A stretch of 64,000 nt of DNA from Mycolicibacterium goodii (GTDB lineage: Bacteria > Actinomycetota > Actinomycetes > Mycobacteriales > Mycobacteriaceae), in NCBI RefSeq assembly GCF_022370755.2, contig NZ_CP092364.2, forward strand, positions 3,472,001-3,536,000, written 5' to 3'. Numbering within the stretch: the first letter of the stretch is position 1; every line of letters begins with the position of its first letter. The translations under genes and the position numbers were made by a program. Positions 18,801 through 26,698 of this stretch are shown here, one piece after another. The notes beneath the pieces are model-generated. The model ran no database searches, was not told the DNA's origin, and saw only the letters and a program-made list of their open reading frames with translations.

Positions 18801-19215
18801 ACGGCCTCGACGAGGTCAACACCGGCAGCCCGGCGGCTTTGGCCGCAGCCACGGCGGACGCCTTGTTACCCGTGAGCTCAAGGACACGAGCGCAAGGCCC
18901 GACGAAGGCGATCCCCGCCCTTTCGCATGCGGCGGCGAGTTCGGGGTTCTCGGCCAGGAATCCGTATCCCGGGTAGATCGCATCGGCACCGGCGGCCACC
19001 GCCGTCGCCAAGATCTCCTCGACATTCAGGTACGCCCGGACCGGATGCCCCTCCTGCCCGATCTGGTAGGACTCGTCGGCCTTCAACCGGTGCGGCGAAT
19101 TGCGGTCCTCGAAGGGGTACACCGCGACGGTGGCGATGCCCAGTTCGTGGGCCGCGCGGAATGCCCTGATGGCGATCTCACCGCGGTTGGCCACCAGAAC
19201 CTTGTTGAACACCAT
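15829..19215 (-). CDS. pyc: Pyruvate carboxylase
   Basis: A 1128-residue single-chain pyruvate carboxylase. The biotin carboxylase half opens FNKVLVANRGEIAIRAFRAA and contains the ATP-grasp Gly loop VAGGGGRGMRRVD; the carboxyltransferase barrel starts near residue 520 (TDTTFRDAHQSELATRVRT, RNTVGYTPYP); the biotinyl domain at the end carries the lysine in EAMKMEA near residue 1092. It makes oxaloacetate from pyruvate and bicarbonate. It starts 3 nt after the prpC stop, so it is the last gene of the prpD-prpB-prpC-pyc operon. Here it can recycle the pyruvate released by PrpB into the oxaloacetate consumed by PrpC. Confidence 0.95.
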   Translation of the reverse strand: MVFNKVLVANRGEIAIRAFRAAHELGIATVAVYPFEDRNSPHRLKADESYQIGQEGHPVRAYLNVEEILATAVAAGADAIYPGYGFLAENPELAAACERAGIAFVGPCARVLELTGNKASAVAAAKAAGLPVLTSSRPSSDVEELIAAAEDMQFPVFVKAVAGGGGRGMRRVDRPADLPAAITAASREAESAFGDATVFLEQAVVNPRHIEVQIVADGHGEVVHLYERDCSVQRRHQKVVELAPAPNLDPLVRKRMCADAVAFARSIGYTCAGTVEFLVDEHGNYVFIEMNPRIQVEHTVTEEVTDVDLVSAQLQIAAGASLGDLGLEQESIAVRGAALQCRITTEDPADAFRPDTGRITTYRSPGGAGIRLDGGTHVGAEISAHFDSMLVKLTCRGTDFNTAVRRARRAVAEFRIRGVATNVGFLQAVLEDPDFVAGRVTTGFIDERPWLLTARASADRGTKILRYLADVTVNQPHGPRPTRVYPHDKLPPVDLSEPAPDGSKQLLNRLGPQGFADWMRAHSGVLVTDTTFRDAHQSELATRVRTSGLVAVAPHIARMMPQLLSVECWGGATYDVALRFLKEDPWERLAALREAIPNICLQMLLRGRNTVGYTPYPVRVTEAFVDEAARTGVDIFRIFDALNSVDSMRPAIDAVRATGTAVAEVAMSYTGDLLNAGEGLYTLDYWLRLAEQIVEAGAHVLAIKDMAGLLRPAAAAQLVSALTSRFGLPVHVHTHDTPGGQLATYTAAWASGASAVDGAAAPLAGTTSQPALSSIVAAAAHTPYDTGLSLQAVCDLEPYWEALRRVYAPFESGLPAPTGRVYSHEIPGGQLSNLRQQAVALGLGDRFEDIEDAYAGADRVLGRLVKVTPSSKVVGDLALALAGAGVDADEFAADLRRYDIPDSVIGFLHGELGDPPGGWPEPLRTNALAGRDIPQGEQPLNAEDENALSAPGPKRQAVLNRLLFPGPTREYLEHREQYGDTSGLSANQFFYGLRQGEEHRVRLEPGVELLIGLEAISEPDESGMRTVMCVINGQLRPVAVRDHSIDAYAPTAERADRSNPDHLAAPFAGMVTMVVAPGDTVNGGDTVGSIEAMKMEAAITAPKAGTVQRIAVKATAQVEAGDLLAVIG

Positions 19216-19218
19216 CGC

Positions 19219-20331
19219 CTACACCAGTGTCCGCTGCGGCTCGCCGGAGTATTCGCTCAACGGTCGGATCAGGGCGTTGGATGCGGCCTGCTCCATGATG
19301 TGCGCTGTCCAACCCGTGATGCGGCTCATCACGAAAATGGGTGTAAAACTGGGGATGTCGAAGCCCGTCAGGTAGTAGGCCGGACCCGTAGGGAAGTCCA
19401 GGTTCGGCTTGATGCGGGTGACCGCGAACATCGCCGTCTCCAGCGTGTTGTAGATGTCCAGCCAGTTCTGCCCGCCGCGCGCCTCTGCCACCCGCACGAG
19501 CGCCTGCTTCATCGTCGGCACTCGGGAATCACCGTTCTTGTAGACCCGATGTCCGAATCCCATCACCTTCTCCTTGCGGGAGAGCTTGCCGTGCAGCCAT
19601 TCCGCTGCCCGATCAGCCGAGCCGATCTCCAGCATGTCGTGCATCACGACCTCGTTGGCGCCGCCGTGCAGCGAGCCTTTGAGCGCACCGATGGCCGCGG
19701 TGACCGCACTGTAGATGTCCGACTGGGTGGATGTGACCACTCGGGCAGCGAAGGTGGAGGCATTGAAGCTGTGCTCGGCGTAAAGCACCATCGACTGTTC
19801 GAACGCCTCGACGACGACCGGCTCGGGGATCGTTCCGAAGCACATGTTGAGGAAGTTCTGCGCATAGCTGAGATGGCTGTGCGGCGCAATCGGTTCCAGA
19901 CCGCGGCGGCGCCGCATGTCGGCCGCGACGATCGTCGGGAGAACGGCGAACATGCGCAGCGATTTGGCCATGTTCGCCGACGGGCTGGCGTCGTCCTCCT
20001 CCGGATCCTCAGCACCCAGATAGCTGATCGCGGTCCGTACCACGTCCATCGGGTGGCAGTTGTCGGGTAGCTTCGCCAACAGTGACTGCATGGACCTGTC
20101 GATGCGGCGCGATGCACGCTCACGTTGGGCGAACAGCGCCAGTTCGGCATCCGTCGGCAGTTCGCCGTGCCACAGCAGGTAGGCGACCTGTTCGAAGCTG
20201 CACTTGGCGGCCAGTTCCTGCACCGGATACCCGCGATAGGTCAGCGAATTGGTTTCGGGAACCACCTTGGAGATCGAGGTGGTGTCGACCACGACTCCTG
20301 CCAGACCCTTGTGGATGACTGGGGTGCTCAT
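19219..20331 (-). CDS. prpC: 2-methylcitrate synthase / citrate synthase
   Basis: A 370-residue citrate-synthase-fold enzyme. The active-site His is in GSLHGGANEVVM and the acid-base region in GFGHRVYKNGDSRV, both typical of the short bacterial PrpC/GltA1 group. It condenses propionyl-CoA with oxaloacetate. The start overlaps the prpB stop as ATGA (20328-20331) and the next gene, pyc, starts 3 nt after its stop. Operon context separates it from housekeeping citrate synthase, although PrpC enzymes often use acetyl-CoA too. Confidence 0.93.
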   Translation of the reverse strand: MSTPVIHKGLAGVVVDTTSISKVVPETNSLTYRGYPVQELAAKCSFEQVAYLLWHGELPTDAELALFAQRERASRRIDRSMQSLLAKLPDNCHPMDVVRTAISYLGAEDPEEDDASPSANMAKSLRMFAVLPTIVAADMRRRRGLEPIAPHSHLSYAQNFLNMCFGTIPEPVVVEAFEQSMVLYAEHSFNASTFAARVVTSTQSDIYSAVTAAIGALKGSLHGGANEVVMHDMLEIGSADRAAEWLHGKLSRKEKVMGFGHRVYKNGDSRVPTMKQALVRVAEARGGQNWLDIYNTLETAMFAVTRIKPNLDFPTGPAYYLTGFDIPSFTPIFVMSRITGWTAHIMEQAASNALIRPLSEYSGEPQRTLV

Positions 20332-21242
20332 GAAACTCCCTGGAGGGCGAAGTTGTAGATATCGGCATCGAATGCGTTGTAGTCGGCGTACCGCAGCAGC
20401 TCGTACAGCCTGCTGCGGTGCTGCATCTGGTCCAGGATTCCGGATTGCGTTCCTGCCGAGTCAATCTCGCGTAGTCCGATCTCAACGGCGCGCATGGCCA
20501 GTCGCAGCGTGCTGACCGGGTAGATCACGACGTTGTAGCCGAGGTCGGCCAACTGCCGGGCGGTCAGTAGTTCCGACTTGCCGAACTCTGTCATGTTGGC
20601 CAGCAGCGGGGCGTCGACTGCGGCGCGGAACTTCTCGAAGTCCGCCGGCGCGACCAGGGCTTCCGTGAAGATCAGGTCGGCACCGGCATCTACATAGGCT
20701 TTGGCGCGCTCGATGGCGGCATCGATGCCCTCGATCCCGGCAGCATCGGTGCGAGCGCAGATCACGAAGTTGGGATCGCGGCGTGCCGCCACCGCGGCGT
20801 GCAGCCGCTTGACCATCTCCCCGGTCGGCACCACGGCCTTGCCGTCGAGGTGCCCGCACCTTTTCGGGTTGACCTGGTCCTCCAGGTGCAGGCCCGCCAG
20901 CCCGGCGTCCTCGAGCTGCACGACGGTGCGCGCGGCGCTCATCGGTTCACCGAAGCCTGTGTCGGCGTCGACGAATGTGGGCAGGTCTGTCGCGTTGGCG
21001 ATCTGGGCGCCGCGGCTGGTGACCTCGGTGAGAGTGGTCAGCCCGATGTCAGGCAGACCGAGGTCAGCCGAGAGCACGGCGCCGGAGACGTACACTCCAT
21101 CGAATCCGATCTCTGCGATGAGCTTGGCCACCAGTGGTGAGAATGCGCCCGGAAAACGCTGCAGGCGACCGGATTCGAGACCAGCGCGAAACTGGGCACG
21201 CTTATGCGCCGCCGATACGGTGGCACCGATCAGCCCGCTCAC
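20328..21242 (-). CDS. prpB: 2-methylisocitrate lyase
   Basis: A 304-residue enzyme of the isocitrate lyase/PEP mutase family. The catalytic Cys lies in [11 protein letters not shown] near residue 125, and the Mg-binding region is [11 protein letters not shown]. It cleaves 2-methylisocitrate to pyruvate and succinate, the last step of the methylcitrate cycle. Start and stop both overlap neighbouring prp genes by 4 nt. Mycobacteria without a dedicated PrpB use Icl1; this genome has the separate enzyme. Confidence 0.94.
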   Translation of the reverse strand: MSGLIGATVSAAHKRAQFRAGLESGRLQRFPGAFSPLVAKLIAEIGFDGVYVSGAVLSADLGLPDIGLTTLTEVTSRGAQIANATDLPTFVDADTGFGEPMSAARTVVQLEDAGLAGLHLEDQVNPKRCGHLDGKAVVPTGEMVKRLHAAVAARRDPNFVICARTDAAGIEGIDAAIERAKAYVDAGADLIFTEALVAPADFEKFRAAVDAPLLANMTEFGKSELLTARQLADLGYNVVIYPVSTLRLAMRAVEIGLREIDSAGTQSGILDQMQHRSRLYELLRYADYNAFDADIYNFALQGVS

Positions 21243-22744
21243 CGGAAGATTCCCGACGGGATGGTGGGTGCCTTGTCCAGCACCCTCGGATCGACAAGTA
21301 CATTCAGGCGGTCCAACTCTCCCGGTTGGAGCTCGGTGAGCCGATCGACGACAGACAGGAACCGCTGCTGTTCGTCGGCCTGCACCACTCCCTCGGCCAG
21401 CTCCGTGAACTTTCCGATGTACTGCTCGCGCGCGAACGGGCGAGCGCCCAGCGGATGGGCGTCGGCGACCGCGAGCTCGTCGACGATGACCTCGCCACTC
21501 TTCAGCGTGATCTCCGCACGTGCCCCGAAGGCCTTCTCCGCGGGATCCTCACTGTGGTACCGGCGTGTCCATTCGGGATCCTCGACCGTGGAGATCTTGC
21601 GCCACAGTTCGACGGTGTCGGGCCGGTGCGCGCGCTCGGGCGCATAGGAGCGCTCGTGATGCCAGGTGCCGTCCTGCAACGCCACCGCGAAGATGTACAT
21701 GACGGAGTGATCGAGGGTCTCGCGGGAGGCACCGGGATCGAACTTCTGCGGGTCCCCCGAGCCCGTGCCGATGACCACATGGGTGTGATTGCTGGTGTGC
21801 AGCTTGACCGAGGCGATCTGATCGGTGTCACCGACACGTTCCCGCATCCTGCGGGCCAGGTCGATCGGCGCCTGGCTTTGGTACTCCGCGGAGTGCTCCT
21901 TGGTGTAGCTGTCGAGGATGGCACGCTTGGGTTCGCCCGGTCCGGGCAGCGGTACGCGGTAGGTGTGGTCCGGGCCGGCGAGCAGCCACGCGATGACGCC
22001 GTCCTCCCCCTCCCAGATCGGCGCCGGGGCACCCTCACCACGCATGGCACGGTCGACGGCTTCGATGGCGACCTTGCCGGCGTAGGCGGGAGCGAAAGCC
22101 TTCCAGCTGGAGATCAGTCCCTTGCGGGATTGGCGGGTGGCGGTGGTCAGGTGCAGCGCCTGTCCGATGGCATTGTAGATGGTCTCCGGATCGAGGCGCA
22201 GCATGGTGCCGATACCCGCGGCGGCGGAGACTCCGAGATGTGCCACGTGGTCGATCTTGTGGCGGTGCAGGCAGATTCCCTTGACGAGATCGATCTGCAC
22301 CTCGTAGGCGGTGGCTATCCCGCGGATCAGATCGGACCCATGGACATCGAGCTGCTGGGCCACGGCGACCAACGGAGGGATGTTGTCGCCGGGATGGGAG
22401 TATTCGGCGGCCAGGAACGTGTCGTGGAAGTCGAGTTCGCGCACCGCAACACCGTTGGCCCACGCGGCCCACTCCGGCGAGTAGGTCCCGGGAATGCCGA
22501 ATACGCCGGCGCCGGCCTTGGTCCGGTGCGCCTGGGCCTGCACCCGCGCCACCGTGACTGGCCGACGGATGACAGAAGCCGCCGAGACGGCCGCGTTGTC
22601 GAGGATGCGGTTGATCACCATCTCTTGGGTATCGGCCGGCACCGCCACCGGATCGGCCGCGACTTCGGCGATCTTCCACGCCAGGTGTTCGGTACGGGGA
22701 AAGTCGTCTGCACTGCGTCGGGTACGCACCTCGTGGATCAGCAT
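21239..22744 (-). CDS. prpD: 2-methylcitrate dehydratase
   Basis: A 501-residue MmgE/PrpD-family dehydratase. Recognisable blocks are [13 protein letters not shown], the helical domain start [20 protein letters not shown] with [15 protein letters not shown], and [14 protein letters not shown]. It converts 2-methylcitrate to 2-methyl-cis-aconitate. ATG at 22744 was chosen because it begins the PrpD-like sequence [17 protein letters not shown]; the much longer upstream extension crosses the promoter and prpR. A 12-codon Cys-rich ORF with a strong ribosome binding site ends 7 nt inside prpD and may couple its translation. It is the first gene of the operon and is read away from prpR. Confidence 0.92.
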   Translation of the reverse strand: MLIHEVRTRRSADDFPRTEHLAWKIAEVAADPVAVPADTQEMVINRILDNAAVSAASVIRRPVTVARVQAQAHRTKAGAGVFGIPGTYSPEWAAWANGVAVRELDFHDTFLAAEYSHPGDNIPPLVAVAQQLDVHGSDLIRGIATAYEVQIDLVKGICLHRHKIDHVAHLGVSAAAGIGTMLRLDPETIYNAIGQALHLTTATRQSRKGLISSWKAFAPAYAGKVAIEAVDRAMRGEGAPAPIWEGEDGVIAWLLAGPDHTYRVPLPGPGEPKRAILDSYTKEHSAEYQSQAPIDLARRMRERVGDTDQIASVKLHTSNHTHVVIGTGSGDPQKFDPGASRETLDHSVMYIFAVALQDGTWHHERSYAPERAHRPDTVELWRKISTVEDPEWTRRYHSEDPAEKAFGARAEITLKSGEVIVDELAVADAHPLGARPFAREQYIGKFTELAEGVVQADEQQRFLSVVDRLTELQPGELDRLNVLVDPRVLDKAPTIPSGIFR

Positions 22745-22776
22745 GTTCCGCACGGTACGCAGAGCACCCTTGCCAT
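22738..22776 (-). CDS. 12-aa Cys-containing leader ORF overlapping prpD start
   Basis: ATG at 22776 follows AGGGGG (22781-22786, minus strand) with a 4-nt spacer, the best ribosome binding site in this region. It encodes [12 protein letters not shown] and stops at 22738, overlapping the first 7 nt of prpD in another frame. The arrangement allows terminating ribosomes to restart on prpD. Three of 12 residues are Cys. Whether it senses anything or merely recruits ribosomes is open. Confidence 0.4.
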   Translation of the reverse strand: MARVLCVPCGTC

Positions 22777-22798
22777 GAAACCCCCTGTAAATGCGTAA

Positions 22799-22857
22799 TT
22801 TTGCGTCCTTCGTCGGCCGATTTTGCGAATCTTGTGAATACCGTCTTGCAGTACTCT
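22799..22857 (+). promoter_or_regulatory. prpD/prpR divergent control region with PrpR-like boxes
   Basis: Two TTTTGCG sequences (22799-22805 and 22821-22827, the second TTTTGCGAAT) resemble the TTTGCAAA-type sites reported for mycobacterial PrpR. TACTCT (22852-22857) is a -10 box 7 nt before the prpR GTG, predicting a leaderless prpR mRNA. The sites lie where PrpR could act on both directions. Confidence 0.5.
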
Positions 22858-22864
22858 GGGCGCT

Positions 22865-24280
22865 GTGTCGAGGACATTCATCGGGGCACGGCTGCGCCGT
22901 CTGAGAGAGGAGCACGGCCTGACACAGGTCGCCCTCGCCGGCACGCTGAGCCTGTCGACCAGCTATGTCAACCAGCTGGAGAACGATCAGCGACCCGTGA
23001 CCGTCCCGGTCCTGCTGAGCCTCACAGAGAAGTTCAACCTGCCGCCCCACTTCTTCACGCCCGACTCCGATGCCCGCTTGGTGGCCGATCTGCGCGAGTG
23101 TCTGAGTGAAAGCCCGGTGAGCACATCCCAGATCGAGGAACTGGCAGCCCGAATGCCGGACGTGAGCCAAGCCGTGATCGCTCTGCACCGCCGCCTGTCG
23201 GCGGCGACCGCCGAGCTGGAGGCGTTGCGTGGCCACGCCAGTGGCGACCCACAGCTGGATGTGGCGCCGCCCATGCCGTTCGAGGAGGTCCGTGACTTCT
23301 TCTACGACCGCAAGAACTACCTCGATGAACTCGACCGCACTGCCGAGGCGTTGTTCGACTCTCATGGGATGCGGGTAGGCGAACTCGATCTTCAGCTTGC
23401 GGACCTCATCGCCGCCGAGCTGGGCATCACCGTGGTGTTCGACGATGTCGAATCGCTTGGTGCGCATACCAAACGCAGGTACCGGGCGGATTCGAGGACA
23501 CTGCACGTTGCGCGGTGGTTGAGCCCAGGCCAACGGGCGTTCCAGATGGCCACCCAGTTCGCGCTGCTGACCCAGTCAGACCTCTTCACCGCGACGATCG
23601 CGACCGACGAATCGCTGAGCTCGGAGGCCCGCGAAGTGGCCCGGATCGGGTTGGCCAACTATTTCGCCGGTGCACTGCTGTTGCCGTACCGTCAGTTCCT
23701 CACTGCGGCTGAGGCTCTCCGCTACGACATCGACCGCCTCGCGCGCAGGTTCGAGGTGGGATTCGAAACGATCTGCCATCGCCTCTCGACGCTCCAGCGC
23801 CCCGACGCGCGCGGCGTCCCGTTCATCTTCGTCCGCGCCGATGCCGCGGGGAACATCTCGAAGCGGCAATCCGCCACCGCTTTCCACTTCTCGAGGGTGG
23901 GCGGCAGCTGTCCACTCTGGGTGGTGCACCGGGCATTCAACCGGCCTGGCGAGTTCCTCACCCAGGTGGCGCAGATGCCCGACGGTCGGTCGTACTTCTG
24001 GATCGCGAGAACCACCGACTCGTCACCGAGCCGCTATCTGGGACAACGGAAATCCTTCGCCATCGGCCTGGGTTGCGAACTCGCACACGCGGCCAAGCTC
24101 ATCTACTCGGCGGGCATCGAACTGGAGAACGAAGAAGCCCAAGTGCCCATCGGGGCAGGGTGCAAGGTGTGTGATCGACCGTCGTGCGCACAACGCGCCT
24201 TCCCCTACATCGGTCGACGCGTACACGTCGACCCGCACACCAGCAGCGACCTGCCCTACCCCTCGACAGAGACGGGCTGA
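22865..24280 (+). CDS. prpR: Methylcitrate-cycle transcriptional regulator PrpR
   Basis: A 471-residue XRE-family regulator. Residues 1-60 are the helix-turn-helix ([34 protein letters not shown]); the middle holds the large acyl-CoA-sensing region of short-chain fatty acyl regulators, including HRLSTLQR; the C-terminus has the Cys cluster CKVCDRPSC (about C433, C436, C441) associated with an Fe-S cluster in M. tuberculosis PrpR. GTG at 22865 gives the expected N-terminus. It is divergent from prpD and should activate the operon when propionyl-CoA is abundant. Confidence 0.93.
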   Translation: MSRTFIGARLRRLREEHGLTQVALAGTLSLSTSYVNQLENDQRPVTVPVLLSLTEKFNLPPHFFTPDSDARLVADLRECLSESPVSTSQIEELAARMPDVSQAVIALHRRLSAATAELEALRGHASGDPQLDVAPPMPFEEVRDFFYDRKNYLDELDRTAEALFDSHGMRVGELDLQLADLIAAELGITVVFDDVESLGAHTKRRYRADSRTLHVARWLSPGQRAFQMATQFALLTQSDLFTATIATDESLSSEAREVARIGLANYFAGALLLPYRQFLTAAEALRYDIDRLARRFEVGFETICHRLSTLQRPDARGVPFIFVRADAAGNISKRQSATAFHFSRVGGSCPLWVVHRAFNRPGEFLTQVAQMPDGRSYFWIARTTDSSPSRYLGQRKSFAIGLGCELAHAAKLIYSAGIELENEEAQVPIGAGCKVCDRPSCAQRAFPYIGRRVHVDPHTSSDLPYPSTETG

Positions 24281-25181
24281 CCCTGGATCAGGGCCGCTCG
24301 ATCCAGGACCTCCTGTGCTTTCTTCACATGTGCGGCGTCCATCAGCACGCCGTCCATACCCACTGCGCCGCGCCCCCCGCTTCAGCGTCGCGGTAGGCGG
24401 CCATGTTTCGGCGAGCCAGCGCGATCTCTTCCTCGGTAGGCGCGAACACGGCGTTGGCGATCGGCACCTGACTGGGGTGGATCGCCCACTTGCCGCTGTA
24501 GCCGTACAGCGAGGACCTGCGCGCTTCGGCCTCGTATCCGGCCAGATCCGCATACTCGGGGTAGGGCGAGTCGATCGCGTCGATTCCCGCGATCCGCGCC
24601 GCCACCATGATCATGTTGCGGGCGTACACCCAGAAGTCACCCGGATAATCGCCCAGTGGAACGAAGTTCGTGTCGACCCGTGCCCCTGCGACAGCGAGAA
24701 GTCCCCGACACCGAAGATCAGAGCGTCGATGCGGGGGCTTGCGCCCGCGATCTCCTCGGCGTTGGCCAGCCCCTCGGTCTCCCCGATGAGGACCTCGTGG
24801 CGGATCCGGCGGTCAAGCCCCAGTTTGGACTCCAGCCGTGTGAGCAGGAGATCAACTCACCATACGTCCCCGACGGTACGGGCCTTGGACACCACAATGG
24901 TGTCCAGTCGGTGACCGGCGCGGGTCACCACTTCGATGATGTCGTCGTGACACCACTGCGTGTCCAGGCCATTGATCCGCACCGCGCAGGATGTTCTGCC
25001 CCAGTCGAATTCGGTGAGTGCTCGGATGGCTTTGGCCCTCGACTCCCACCTTGAGCCCGACCGGGGTGACGTCCTCGAGATCGAGGAAGACGAGATCGGC
25101 ACCGCATGTGACCCCCTTGACGAACATGTGGTCATTGCAGGCCTGCAGCGCCAGTTCGGAGCGACGCAGCAGTTTGGTCAT
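24256..25181 (-). pseudogene. HpcH/HpaI-family malyl/methylmalyl-CoA lyase (CitE-like), multiply disrupted
   Basis: The remnant starts MTKLLRRSELALQACNDHMF at 25181 and can be followed to [18 protein letters not shown] at 24256, but only by changing frame: near 25050 (after FLDLEDVTPVG to RALTEFDWGRTSCAVRINGL), near 24670 (FGVGDFSLSQG to FVPLGDYPGDFWVYARNM) and near 24370 (RDAEAGG to VGMDGVLMDAAH). In addition TGA at 24857-24859 interrupts VGDVW-stop-VDLLLTRLESKLGL. Lyases of this family cleave malyl-, citramalyl- or methylmalyl-CoA. Several independent lesions mean an old pseudogene. Its 3' end overlaps the end of prpR by 25 nt. Confidence 0.8.
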
Positions 25182-25211
25182 GTATTGTGAGCCCTTTGTT
25201 TTCGCTGACGT

Positions 25212-25352
25212 TCAGAGCCCACCGTCGGTGTGCAGGCGTTCGAGCTCGGCGGCGGTCAGGCCGAGCAGGCTGCCGTAGACCTCGTTGTTGTGTTGTCCCA
25301 ACCGGGGACCCGACTCTCCACACACGGTGCGAAATCGGAGAACTGAACTGGT
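25212..25352 (-). pseudogene. CaiB/BaiF CoA-transferase, C-terminal fragment
   Basis: On the minus strand a short piece reads PVQFSDFAPCVES and then, after a frame change, GPRLGQHNNEVYGSLLGLTA and AELERLHTDGG-stop at 25212. This is the typical C-terminal signature of family III CoA-transferases (P-x-x-F-S ... G-x-x-N-x-E-V-Y ... LGL). The remaining roughly 350 residues are absent because the sequence switches to an unrelated plus-strand gene at about 25352. It sits directly upstream of the lyase pseudogene, so the two probably formed one CoA-ester pathway operon. Confidence 0.65.
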
Positions 25353-25354
25353 CA

Positions 25355-25846
25355 TACACCACGCCCCTAGACTTGACCTCGAACTGGGCGCCCGATTACA
25401 CGGTGTTCCCGTACAACCTCTGGCAGATCCGGGTCACCCCCCAGCAGATCGACGCACAACGTGAGGCCTGCCAGTGGTTCAACGCGCAGTACGGCGCATT
25501 GTTCGACCAGATCGGGCGTTTCCAGCGTTTCCTGGACGACAACGGTGACCACTGGTCACGCCCCGGTGTGCAGGCTGCCGCCGACGCTGTGCGGGCCAAC
25601 ATCGATCAGTCCGCGGCGTTTCTCGACCCGCGCGCCCACATCCTCTACATCACGAACTTTCCGGACCAGAGCCGGTATTCGCCGCTGTTCCACGGTGACT
25701 CGTTCTATCACCTGTGGTATCAGCTGACGCAGATCAGCGTGAAGATGACACAGCGGATGCCGTCCGGGTTCATCAACGCCAACATCGCGACCGCCAACGT
25801 CTACGGCAACGTGATCCGCGATTCGGGTGTGTGCACCGGCGCCTGA
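25355..25846 (+). pseudogene. Rv3033-like secreted protein, N-terminus lost at a breakpoint
   Basis: From LDLTSNWAPDYTVFPYNLWQ (about 25371) to VIRDSGVCTGA this is a complete-looking mature region of the small exported protein found next to Rv3034c in mycobacteria. The expected signal peptide is missing: upstream codons instead come from the CoA-transferase remnant on the other strand. An open frame reaches back to 25187 but has no export signal and is Arg-rich. I therefore treat it as a 5'-truncated gene marking the right edge of the displaced block. Function of the intact protein is unknown to me. Confidence 0.6.
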
Positions 25847-25860
25847 GCCGCCCCCGGTGT

Positions 25861-26601
25861 CTAGTTGCTCGCGGCCTTCTTGCGTTCGATGTCGGCGAGT
25901 GCGGCCTCGAGCTCGGCACGTTCTGCCGCTGAGGTCTCCCACGCGAGCTTGCGGTTCTTGACCACCTTGGCGGGCGCGCCGACCGCGATCGAGTGGTCTG
26001 GGATATCGCCCTTGACCACGGCGTGGGCGCCGAGGACGCATCCGCGACCGATCAGGGTGTTCCGCAGGATCGTGACCTTGGCCGCGATCCAGGTGTCCGG
26101 TCCGATGCGCACCGGGCCCTTGATGATGCCCTGATCCTTGATGGGGACGTTGATGTCGTCCATCTTGTGGTCGAAGTCGCAGACGTAACACCAGTCGGCC
26201 ATGAGCACCGAATCCCCGAGCTCGATGTCGAGGTAGGTGTTGATGACGTTGTCGCGACCCAGCACCACCTTGTCGCCGATGCGCAGGGAGCCCTCGTGGC
26301 AGCGGATGGTGTTCTTGTCGCCGATGTGCACCCAGCGGCCGATCTCCATCTGCGCGAGTTCGGGCGTGCACTGGATCTCGACGCCCTTGCCCAGGAACAC
26401 CATGCCGCGGGTGATGATGTGCGGATTGGCCAGCTTGAACTTGAGCAGGCGCCAGTACCGCACGAGGTACCAGGGGGTGAACGCCCGGTTGGAGATCACC
26501 CATTTGAGCGACGCCATGGTCAGGAAGTCGGCTTGGCGCGGATCGCGCAGACGTGACCCCCGCCACCGCTTGTGAATCGGTGCGCCCCACATCGTCGTCA
26601 T
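25861..26601 (-). CDS. Hexapeptide-repeat acetyltransferase (Rv3034c-like)
   Basis: A 246-residue left-handed beta-helix acyltransferase. The repeats are visible from about residue 90 onward: IGDKNTIRCHEGSLRIGDKV, LGRDNVINTYLDIELGDSV, and later RIGPDTWIAAKVTI, IGRGCVLGAHAVVKG, ending SIAVGAPAKVVKN. ATG at 26601 gives MTTMWGAPIHKRWRGSR, matching Rv3034c; TAGGCT 8 nt upstream suggests an almost leaderless transcript. Proteins of this type O-acetylate sugars or glycans; in this locus a role in methylglucose lipopolysaccharide acylation is possible but is only inferred from context. Confidence 0.85.
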   Translation of the reverse strand: MTTMWGAPIHKRWRGSRLRDPRQADFLTMASLKWVISNRAFTPWYLVRYWRLLKFKLANPHIITRGMVFLGKGVEIQCTPELAQMEIGRWVHIGDKNTIRCHEGSLRIGDKVVLGRDNVINTYLDIELGDSVLMADWCYVCDFDHKMDDINVPIKDQGIIKGPVRIGPDTWIAAKVTILRNTLIGRGCVLGAHAVVKGDIPDHSIAVGAPAKVVKNRKLAWETSAAERAELEAALADIERKKAASN

Positions 26602-26698
26602 GGCCGGAAAGCCTACGCGAGGCTTCCGGGTCGGTCGGGTTACCCTCACGTGGTCCCCAAACATAAGGACCCGTCCGGTCTCTCGACGAAAGGACACC

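Noticed and set aside
18322..20070. 582-codon plus-strand open frame across pyc and prpC
   Set aside because: It spans two real genes on the other strand and ignores their boundary.
21134..22798. 554-codon plus-strand open frame opposite prpD
   Set aside because: Antisense shadow; prpD similarity is continuous on the minus strand.
22745..23533. 263-codon N-terminal extension of prpD
   Set aside because: It would run through the divergent promoter and the first 220 codons of prpR, and the added sequence has no PrpD resemblance.
11360..25352. Genomic island carried by a prophage or integrative element
   Set aside because: No integrase, att repeats, tRNA end, transposase or plasmid genes were seen, and the cargo is core-like mycobacterial metabolism; rearrangement fits better.
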